DNA of 64,000 nucleotides from Erythrobacteraceae bacterium CFH 75059 (GTDB lineage Bacteria; Pseudomonadota; Alphaproteobacteria; Sphingomonadales; Sphingomonadaceae), in contig SJSR01000002.1 of NCBI GenBank assembly GCA_004331795.1, positions 707,675 through 771,674 of the forward strand, written 5' to 3'. Position numbers and translations under genes: made by a program. Within the stretch, counting starts at the first letter, position 1, and each line of letters starts with the position of its first letter. Shown here piece by piece: positions 57,814-64,000 of this stretch. The notes under the pieces are model-generated. The model ran no database searches. It worked only from the letters and a program-made list of their open reading frames with translations, and was not told where the DNA came from.

Positions 57814-58623
57814 ATGACTGTTGAACTGCGTGGCTCTCGCCTCGCCTCCGCCTTCGCCAAGCCGCATCCCGCCCTCGTCACCTTCATCACCGCAGGCGAC
57901 GGCGACACCGCGGCCAATCTCGACGCGCTGGTCGACAGCGGCGCGGACGTGATCGAGCTGGGGATGCCGTTCACGGACCCGATGGCGGACGGCAAGGCGA
58001 TCCAGGAGGCGAACATCCGCTCGCTCGGGCGCGGGACCACCACGGCCGAGGTGCTGCGCATCGCAGCCGCCTTCCGCGCCCGCCACCCGCAAGTGCCGCT
58101 GGTGCTGATGGGCTACGCCAACCCGATGGTCCGGCGCGGGGCGGAATGGTTCGCGGCCGCCGCCGCTGATGCGGGCATAGATGGTGTGATCTGCGTCGAT
58201 ATCCCGCCGGAGGAGGACGGCGCGCTCGGCCCTGCCCTGCGCGCGCATGGCGTTGCGCCCATCCGGCTCGCCACGCCGACCACCGACGCGGCACGGCTGC
58301 CGCAGGTGCTCGCGGGGTCGCAGGGGTTCCTCTACTACGTCTCGGTCGCCGGGATCACGGGCAGCCAGCAGGCGACGACCGGATCGATCGCGGAGGCGGT
58401 GGCGCGGCTCAAGGCGTCCACCGATCTCCCGGTCGCCGTCGGATTCGGCGTAAGGACGCCGGAGCAGGCGGCAGGAATTGCCGAGGTCGCGGACGGGGTG
58501 GTGGTCGGATCGGCGCTGGTCGAACTGGTCGGCCGCCACGGCAGCGCGGCGACGGAACACCTGCGGGCGCTCACGCGCAGCCTTGCGCAGGCGGTGCACG
58601 GCGCGCAAAGGGTGCCCGCATGA
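57814..58623 (+). CDS. trpA: Tryptophan synthase alpha chain
   Basis: A 269-residue TIM-barrel enzyme that cleaves indole-3-glycerol phosphate and channels indole to TrpB. Seen: [28 protein letters not shown] with the catalytic Glu, [12 protein letters not shown] with the catalytic Asp, [10 protein letters not shown], and [10 protein letters not shown]. It follows trpB after an unusually long 237-base gap and overlaps accD as ATGA. Confidence 0.97.
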   Translation: MTVELRGSRLASAFAKPHPALVTFITAGDGDTAANLDALVDSGADVIELGMPFTDPMADGKAIQEANIRSLGRGTTTAEVLRIAAAFRARHPQVPLVLMGYANPMVRRGAEWFAAAAADAGIDGVICVDIPPEEDGALGPALRAHGVAPIRLATPTTDAARLPQVLAGSQGFLYYVSVAGITGSQQATTGSIAEAVARLKASTDLPVAVGFGVRTPEQAAGIAEVADGVVVGSALVELVGRHGSAATEHLRALTRSLAQAVHGAQRVPA

Positions 58624-59465
58624 GCTGGCTCGACCGCGTCCGCAACACCCTCCCGTTCCTCGCCCGGCGCGAGGTGCCCGAGAACCTGTGGATCAAATGC
58701 CCGCGCTGCGACGAGATGGTGTTCACACGCGAATACGCCGAGAACCTGTCGGTCTGCCCGCGCTGCGACCATCACGGCCGCATCGGCGCGGACGAGCGGC
58801 TGCGGCAGGTGCTGGACGAGGGGTTCGCCCTGCTCCCCACCCCGGCCGTGCGCGAGGATCCGCTGAAGTTCCGCGACCAGAAGCGCTACACCGAGCGGCT
58901 GAAACAGGCGCGGGCGAAGAGTGCCCACGCCGACGCCTTCGTGGTCGCCGTCGGCGCGATCGAGGGGCGTCCCGCCACCGTCGGGGTGCAGGATTTCGGC
59001 TTCATGGGCGGGTCCATGGGGCTGGCTGTGGGCGCGGCGTTCTGTGCCGGGGCGGACGATGCCCTGCGGAACAGGCGGCCCTACATCGTGTTCACCGCCG
59101 CCGGCGGCGCCCGGATGCAGGAAGGCATCCTGTCGCTGATGCAGATGCCCAAGACGACCGTCATGGTGCGGCGCCTGCGCGAGGCCGGGTTGCCTTATAT
59201 CGTGGTGCTGACCGACCCGACCACCGGCGGCGTCACCGCGAGCTATGCCATGCTGGGCGACGTGCAGATCGCCGAGCCGGGCGCCCTCATCGGCTTTGCC
59301 GGCCAGCGGGTGATCCAGGAAACGATCCGCGAGAAGCTGCCCGAGAACTTCCAGCGCGCCGAATACCTGCTCGAACACGGCATGATCGACATGGTGGTGA
59401 AGCGGAGCGAGCTGCGCCCGACGCTGGCGCGCATCCTCGACTATCTCGCGCCGCACACGGGGTGA
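58620..59465 (+). CDS. accD: Acetyl-CoA carboxylase carboxyltransferase subunit beta
   Basis: A 281-residue subunit that transfers the carboxyl group from biotin to acetyl-CoA. Seen: N-terminal four-Cys zinc ribbon ([13 protein letters not shown] and [11 protein letters not shown]), FGFMGGSMG, the oxyanion-binding [11 protein letters not shown], and [17 protein letters not shown]. Overlap with trpA and six bases to folC give the common trpA-accD-folC arrangement. Confidence 0.98.
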   Translation: MSWLDRVRNTLPFLARREVPENLWIKCPRCDEMVFTREYAENLSVCPRCDHHGRIGADERLRQVLDEGFALLPTPAVREDPLKFRDQKRYTERLKQARAKSAHADAFVVAVGAIEGRPATVGVQDFGFMGGSMGLAVGAAFCAGADDALRNRRPYIVFTAAGGARMQEGILSLMQMPKTTVMVRRLREAGLPYIVVLTDPTTGGVTASYAMLGDVQIAEPGALIGFAGQRVIQETIREKLPENFQRAEYLLEHGMIDMVVKRSELRPTLARILDYLAPHTG

Positions 59466-59471
59466 ACACGA

Positions 59472-60782
59472 GTGCGCGACGTTGGCCGGTCCGATGACCC
59501 GCGGGTGCAGGCGCAGCTGGACCGGCTCGCCCGCCTCAGCCAGCCGGAAGGCCGGCTGGGACTGGAGACAATCCGTGCACTGCTCGCCCGGCTCGGTGAC
59601 CCGCAGGATCGCCTGCCGCCGGTGTTCCACGTCGCCGGGACGAACGGCAAGGGATCGACCTGCGCTTTCCTGCGCGCCATCTGCGAGGCGCAGGGGCTGC
59701 GGGTCCACGCCACCATCAGCCCGCATCTGGTCCGCTACAACGAGCGCATCCGCCTCGCCGGAGCGCTGATCGAGGATGCTCCGCTCGCCGTGCTGCTCGA
59801 GGAGGTGCTGGACGCCGCCGAGGGCCTCGCCCCGTCCTTCTTCGAGGCGACCATCGCGGCCGCCTTTCTCGCCTTCGCGCGCGTTCCGGCCGACGTGTGC
59901 ATCGTCGAGGTCGGACTTGGCGGACGGCTGGATGCGACCAACGTGATCCCTGCGCCCGCCGCCTGCGGCATCGCGGCGCTCGGCCTCGATCACGAGCGGT
60001 TCCTGCTGGCGCCCGAGGAGAACACGCCGGCGCACCCGCTGGCCCGCATCGCCTTCGAGAAGGCCGGCATCGCCAAGCCCGGCGTGCCGCTGGTGACGCT
60101 CGCCTATGGCGAGCCGGAAAGGGAAGCGATCGCCGCCACGGCCTCCCGCGTGGGCGCGCCCTGGTTCGCGCAGGACCGGGATTGGGACATCCGCGACCTT
60201 GCTGTCGGCCTTTACTACGGCGACGAGACCCGGGGGGAGACAAGCGGCCTGCATCTTCCGCTGCCGTCGCTTGCCGGCGCGCATCAGGTCGCCAATGCCG
60301 GCCTAGCCATCGCCATGCTTCGCCATCAGGAGAAGATCGTCGTCAACGAGGCAGCCATCGCCCGCGGTCTGACCACGGCCGAATGGCCCGCAAGGCTCCA
60401 GCGGCTTGGTCCCGGCCCGCTCCTCGCGGGTCTGGCGCCGCGCGAGATCTGGCTCGACGGCGGGCACAACGGCTCTGCCGCCGCGGCTCTGGCCGCGCAC
60501 CTTGCGGGGCGGCCAGTCCACCTGATCGTGGGCATGATCGAGAGCAAGGATCCCGGCGCGTTCGTCGCCGCCTTCGGCAACAGCGTGGCCAGTCTCGGCG
60601 TCGTTCCGGTGCCGGGCCACCGGTGGCACGACGCCGCCGCCTTTCCGCCGCCTGCCTGCTTCCGCGAAACGGTGGCCGACGCGCTTCGCGCCATGCCGGA
60701 CGATGGCCTGCCGGTGCTCATCACCGGCTCGCTCTATCTTGCCGGCGCCGTGCTGAAGCAGAACGGCGCCCTGCCGCGCTAG
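59472..60782 (+). CDS. folC: Bifunctional folylpolyglutamate/dihydrofolate synthase
   Basis: A 436-residue Mur-ligase-like enzyme adding glutamate to dihydropteroate or folates. Seen: the P-loop VAGTNGKGSTCAFL, SPHLVRYNERIRL, the VEVGLGGRLDATN metal segment, GLDHERFL, and WLDGGHNGSAA in the C-terminal domain. GTG start six bases after accD. The last four bases overlap the stop region of the oppositely oriented AmpG-like gene. Confidence 0.95.
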   Translation: MRDVGRSDDPRVQAQLDRLARLSQPEGRLGLETIRALLARLGDPQDRLPPVFHVAGTNGKGSTCAFLRAICEAQGLRVHATISPHLVRYNERIRLAGALIEDAPLAVLLEEVLDAAEGLAPSFFEATIAAAFLAFARVPADVCIVEVGLGGRLDATNVIPAPAACGIAALGLDHERFLLAPEENTPAHPLARIAFEKAGIAKPGVPLVTLAYGEPEREAIAATASRVGAPWFAQDRDWDIRDLAVGLYYGDETRGETSGLHLPLPSLAGAHQVANAGLAIAMLRHQEKIVVNEAAIARGLTTAEWPARLQRLGPGPLLAGLAPREIWLDGGHNGSAAAALAAHLAGRPVHLIVGMIESKDPGAFVAAFGNSVASLGVVPVPGHRWHDAAAFPPPACFRETVADALRAMPDDGLPVLITGSLYLAGAVLKQNGALPR

Positions 60783-62128
60783 AGCGGGGGATCGCTGCGC
60801 GCGCTGCCCGGCCCGACTTCACCGGCGGTGCCGATCGCCGCGTCCACCAATCCGGTGCGCATCATCCACCAGAACAGCACGATGCCCGGGAGCGCCAGCA
60901 CCGTGGTCAGCAGGTAGAAGTTGACATAGCCGACAGCGTCGATCAGCGCGCCCGCGGTCGTGCCCGTCAGCACGCGCCCGACAATGCTCGCCCCGGCGCT
61001 GATGAGGGCATATTGCGCGGCGGTGAAACGCAGGTCGCACAGGGCCGAGAAATACGCGACGACCACGACCCCGCCATACCCGCTGGCGAAGTTCTCGAAG
61101 CCGATCGCGGCCGCCATGCCAAGGTTGCTCTTGCCGGCCGCCGCCAGCGCGGCGAAGCTGAGGTTTGACACCGCCATCAGGACCAGGGCGATGAGCACCG
61201 ATCGCTTTAGCCCCAGGCGGGCGTAGATGATCCCGCCGACGAACACGCCGACGATCAGCGCCCAGAAACCGACGCCGACATCGTAGATGGCGATCTCGTC
61301 GTTGGTGTAGCCGAGATCGTTGAACAGCAGGCGGAAGGTGAGGTTCGCCAGCGTGTCGCCGATCTTGTGCACGAGGATGAACAGCAGGACGAGCCAGGCG
61401 CCGTGCCGCCTGAAGAATTCCGAGAAGGGCCCGACGATGGCCCGCCACGTCTCGGCCAGCCCCTGCCTCGCTGCAACGATCTGCCGGCGCGCAGGCTCGC
61501 CGAGCGCCAGCGCCGTCAGCATCGCCGGCAGGGCGAACACCGCGCACGCCATGTAGGCCGCTTCCCATCCGTAACGGGCGGCCACCACGAGGGCCAGGGC
61601 GCCCGCACCGGCGGCGCCGATGCGCCAGCCATACTGACTCATCCCCGAGCCGGTGCCGAGCTGATAGGGTTTGAGCGTCTCGATGCGGTAGGCGTCGATG
61701 ACGATGTCGAAGGTCGCGCCCGCGATGCCGAGCAGCACCGCCGACGTCGCGGTCCAGACGATGTCGACGCTGGGCTGCACCAGCGCCAGGTTGATGGTGG
61801 CGGCGATCACGAGAGCACCGGCCACCAGCATCCACGACACCCTCTGGCCGAGACGGCCCAGGACCGGGATCCGCACCCCGTCGACGATCCACGCCCACAG
61901 GAACTTGAGGTTGTAGACGAGGAAGGCGAGGGTGAAGGCGGTGACGGTCGACTTGTCGATCCCCTCCTGCGCGAGCCGCGTCGTCAGGGTGGCCGCCAGA
62001 AGCGCGAACGGGAAGCCGGAGGAAATGCCGAGAAGGAACGCCGCCGCGGACTCCTTCTCCAAGTACGGCAGAACGGCAGCGAACAGCGACGGCTGCGCGG
62101 CCGTCTGCGCCGGTTTGGTGTCCACCAT
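60779..62128 (-). CDS. ampG: AmpG-like muropeptide permease (MFS)
   Basis: A 449-residue transporter with about 12 to 14 hydrophobic helices. Seen: the N-terminal FLLGISSGFPFALLAATLTTRLAQEGID, FLVYNLKFLWAWIVDGVRIP, and DIVIDAYRIETL, which match AmpG, the importer of anhydro-muropeptides for cell-wall recycling. ATG 62128 has an AGGAGGGG site; an upstream TTG is unlikely. It would feed the LD-carboxypeptidase/Mur-ligase pair at 23.6-25.9 kb. A related MFS of other substrate range cannot be excluded. Confidence 0.87.
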   Translation of the reverse strand: MVDTKPAQTAAQPSLFAAVLPYLEKESAAAFLLGISSGFPFALLAATLTTRLAQEGIDKSTVTAFTLAFLVYNLKFLWAWIVDGVRIPVLGRLGQRVSWMLVAGALVIAATINLALVQPSVDIVWTATSAVLLGIAGATFDIVIDAYRIETLKPYQLGTGSGMSQYGWRIGAAGAGALALVVAARYGWEAAYMACAVFALPAMLTALALGEPARRQIVAARQGLAETWRAIVGPFSEFFRRHGAWLVLLFILVHKIGDTLANLTFRLLFNDLGYTNDEIAIYDVGVGFWALIVGVFVGGIIYARLGLKRSVLIALVLMAVSNLSFAALAAAGKSNLGMAAAIGFENFASGYGGVVVVAYFSALCDLRFTAAQYALISAGASIVGRVLTGTTAGALIDAVGYVNFYLLTTVLALPGIVLFWWMMRTGLVDAAIGTAGEVGPGSARSDPPL

Positions 62129-62266
62129 GTTCTGCTCCCCTCCTCGTTCCGGTCCGCTGTGCTCAGCGTTCAGCCGGTTGCTAGCACCCGTTGATGAACG
62201 CAAGTGTTATGCGCGCGTCAAGGGCCCTGCCTTGCACACCGTCCGGCGACGCCGTAGGCGCGAAGG

Positions 62267-63025
62267 ATGATGTCCGATCCCCGGCCGAGCGGCGACCGCA
62301 TTGCCAAACTGCTTGCCCGCGCCGGCGTGGCCAGCCGGCGGGAAGTCGAACGGATGATCGCGGACGGCCGGGTGAGCGTGAACGGGCAAACGGTGGAAGG
62401 TCCGGCGACCTTCATCACCGACCTGCGCGGCGTGACCGTCGATGGCCAACCCGTGGCGCAGCCCGAGCGTGCACGGCTGTTCCGGTTTCACAAGCCGCCG
62501 GGCCTGATCACCGCGGAACGAGATCCGCGCGGTCGCCCGACGATCTACACGGCACTTCGCAACGCGCTGCCGGCGGGAGCGCCGCGGGTGATGCCGGTCG
62601 GCCGGCTCGACCTCAACACCGAAGGTCTGCTGCTCCTCACCAATGACGGCGCGCTGAAACGGGCGCTCGAACTGCCGTCGTCCGGTGTGCCGCGAACCTA
62701 CCGCGCCCGCACCTACGGCACCATCACTCAGGCCGCGCTCGAGGATCTAATCGAAGGCATCACCATCGACGGGGTCCGTTACGGGCGGATCGACGCCAAT
62801 CTCGAACGGCGCACCGGCCGCAATCAGTGGATCGAACTATCCCTGACCGAGGGCAAGAACCGCGAGGTGCGCCGGGTGCTGGAGCATCTGGGTGTCGCCG
62901 TGAGCCGCTTGATCCGCACTGCCTACGGGCCGTTCCTGCTCGATCATCTGCCGCCGGGCCAGGTGGCGGAGGTGCCCGGCCGCGACGTCGCCGCGCTGCT
63001 GAGGCAGCTGCGAGTGGGGGGCTGA
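62267..63025 (+). CDS. rluB: RsuA/RluB family rRNA pseudouridine synthase
   Basis: A 252-residue enzyme with an N-terminal S4 RNA-binding domain (RIAKLLARAGVASRREVERMI, GRVSVNGQTV) and the catalytic domain with VGRLDLNTEGLLLLTNDG, which holds the catalytic Asp, and EGKNREVRRVLEHLGV. RluB acts on 23S rRNA position 2605 in E. coli; RluE, RluF and RsuA share these motifs, so the exact site is uncertain. Two adjacent ATGs (62267 and 62270) are possible. It lies 3 bases upstream of rsmD. Confidence 0.88.
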   Translation: MMSDPRPSGDRIAKLLARAGVASRREVERMIADGRVSVNGQTVEGPATFITDLRGVTVDGQPVAQPERARLFRFHKPPGLITAERDPRGRPTIYTALRNALPAGAPRVMPVGRLDLNTEGLLLLTNDGALKRALELPSSGVPRTYRARTYGTITQAALEDLIEGITIDGVRYGRIDANLERRTGRNQWIELSLTEGKNREVRRVLEHLGVAVSRLIRTAYGPFLLDHLPPGQVAEVPGRDVAALLRQLRVGG

Positions 63026-63028
63026 GCC

Positions 63029-63589
63029 GTGCGGATCATCGCCGGCGAATGGAGGGGGCGCCGACTTCGGGTTCCCGACTCCGGACTGACCCGACCCACC
63101 GCCTCGCGCGTGCGGGAAACCCTGTTCAGCATGCTGCACAGCGAACTGGGCTCGCTGGAGGAGCTGCGCGTCGCGGACCTGTTTGCCGGGTCGGGCGCGC
63201 TCGGGCTGGAAAGCCTCTCCCGCGGCGCTGCGTCCTGTGTGTTCGTCGAGCACGAGGCTAAGGCTCTTGTCTGTCTGCGGGCGAACATCGCCGCCCTGGG
63301 CGCCGACAGCCGCGCGACCGTGCTGACGGAATCTGCCACCCGGCTTTCCCGGCGCGCGGATGCGCTGGACCTCATCCTGCTCGATCCGCCCTACGACAGC
63401 ACGCAGGGCGACGTGGCGCTTCACCGCTTGCTGCGCATGGGCTGGCTGGGCGAGGCCAGCATCGCCGTTCTTGAACATGATGCCCGTCGCACGGTGTCGA
63501 TCCCAGGTCTTCAGGTCGTGAAGACGCGGCGGGTCGGCGTGGCCGGTCTTACGTTTCTGCGCCGCGACCCAAACGCCGTGACGGTGTGA
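63029..63589 (+). CDS. rsmD: 16S rRNA (guanine966-N2)-methyltransferase RsmD
   Basis: A 186-residue SAM-dependent methyltransferase. Seen: MRIIAGEWRGRRLRVPD, RPTASRVRETLFSML, the SAM loop VADLFAGSGALGLESLSRG, and the catalytic LILLDPPYDS. It follows the pseudouridine synthase gene by 3 bases, so the two rRNA-modification enzymes are co-transcribed. Confidence 0.95.
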   Translation: MRIIAGEWRGRRLRVPDSGLTRPTASRVRETLFSMLHSELGSLEELRVADLFAGSGALGLESLSRGAASCVFVEHEAKALVCLRANIAALGADSRATVLTESATRLSRRADALDLILLDPPYDSTQGDVALHRLLRMGWLGEASIAVLEHDARRTVSIPGLQVVKTRRVGVAGLTFLRRDPNAVTV

Positions 63590-63629
63590 CGTCCGCGAAG
63601 GACGCCACACCGCAAGGCACAGCGAAAGG

Positions 63630-64000
63630 TCAGCGGGTCCGGGCGCGCGCGGTCTGACCGCGGGCTTCCGACCGGTTGATGCAATGGTCACGGCGCGTCG
63701 CGGAGCACACCGGAAGGTTGCCGGCCGTCGTGTCCACGTTTGAGGCCGGAAGCGGCTGCACGCGCGGATTGCTGACCCACCGGATGTTGCCGCTGGTCAT
63801 CCCCTGCTGGCCCATCGCGCCCTGCTGCTGAGCCATCGTGCCCTGCTGCTGGGCCATGGCGCCCTGCTGCTGAGCCATGGTGCCCTGCTGCTGGCCCATG
63901 GTGCCCTGCTGCTGCCGCATCGTGCCCTGCTGCTGGGCCATGGCGTTCTGCTGGGCGGCTGTCGCACCGCCGGCGGCCGCGATCTGCTGGCGGATGGAGG
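63630..64000 (-). CDS. Gln-rich repeat protein of unknown function, N-terminus beyond the window
   Basis: The frame is open from the window's right edge, so only the C-terminal ~122 residues are seen. An Ala/Gln stretch leads into six copies of a seven-residue repeat of the form MAQQQG(T/A), then a non-repetitive tail with NIRWVSNPRVQPLPAS, LPVCSATRRDHCINRSEAR with two Cys, and a basic end. The tail pattern with spaced Cys looks like small exported sphingomonad proteins, but no signal peptide can be checked because the 5-prime end is missing. I do not recognise a function. It is convergent with rsmD. Confidence 0.6.
   Translation of the reverse strand, partial: SIRQQIAAAGGATAAQQNAMAQQQGTMRQQQGTMGQQQGTMAQQQGAMAQQQGTMAQQQGAMGQQGMTSGNIRWVSNPRVQPLPASNVDTTAGNLPVCSATRRDHCINRSEARGQTARARTR
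63801..63941 (-). repeat. 21-bp tandem repeat within the Gln-rich gene
   Basis: Six full copies and one partial copy of a 21-base unit are seen; each encodes Met-x-Gln-Gln-Gln-Gly-(Thr/Ala). The copies differ mostly at the second and seventh codons. In-frame unit length means gain or loss would change repeat number without breaking the frame. Confidence 0.85.

Overview
This is a GC-rich stretch of a bacterial chromosome, densely packed with housekeeping genes. Gene content and order point to an alphaproteobacterium, and Sphingomonadales is my best inference. The supporting features are split AtpI-AtpB-AtpE-b-prime-b F0 genes, aroA/cmk/rpsA in a row, lapA-pyrF-trpFBA-accD-folC, a FYDLN-acid (TIGR02300) protein beside tRNA-Ala, and ffh-rpsP-rimM-trmD-rplS. 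I see no prophage, insertion sequence, CRISPR array or rRNA. No gene-free stretch exceeds 300 bases. Start codons were chosen by homology, visible ribosome binding sites and ATGA/GTGA/TGATG overlaps.

Layout. 1-3.97 kb: sdhC-sdhD-sdhA (leftward, sdhA cut by the window edge), then an SDR, prmA and a DUF2459 protein. 3.9-8.5 kb: bamD-recN-ligA, leftward. 8.7-12.3 kb: a three-gene rightward operon (receiver domain fused to a YaiO-like outer-membrane barrel; membrane-anchored HEAT protein; BcsA/PgaC-like family 2 glycosyltransferase). I consider this the most unusual system here. 12.3-16.4 kb: lepA and a PAS-GGDEF-EAL-PilZ cyclic-di-GMP protein. 16.6-19.2 kb: PQQ-type sugar dehydrogenase and ferredoxin-NADP reductase. 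19.2-23.5 kb: fabD-fabG-dnaN, a small secreted protein and an Mrr-like nuclease. 23.6-25.9 kb: divergent LD-carboxypeptidase and a MurC/Mpl-like ligase, probably for murein recycling. An AmpG-like permease at 60.8 kb would fit the same pathway.

27-31 kb: rpsF-rpsR-rplI, amn and an SDR. 31-37 kb (leftward): YbjN protein, beta-propeller lipoprotein, alpha/beta hydrolase, GFA protein, asd and a dipeptidyl-peptidase-IV-like protease. 37-42 kb: rplS, trmD, rimM, rpsP, ffh and tRNA-Ala, interrupted between rimM and trmD by an opposite-strand FAD oxidoreductase. 42.8-47.9 kb: aroA, a small membrane protein, cmk, rpsA, gloB. 48-50.6 kb: the F0 ATP synthase genes. 50.7-63.6 kb: radC, purB, lapA, pyrF, an exported M17 aminopeptidase, trpF, trpB, trpA, accD, folC, ampG, an RsuA/RluB-type pseudouridine synthase and rsmD. 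The window ends inside a leftward gene for a Gln-rich repeat protein.
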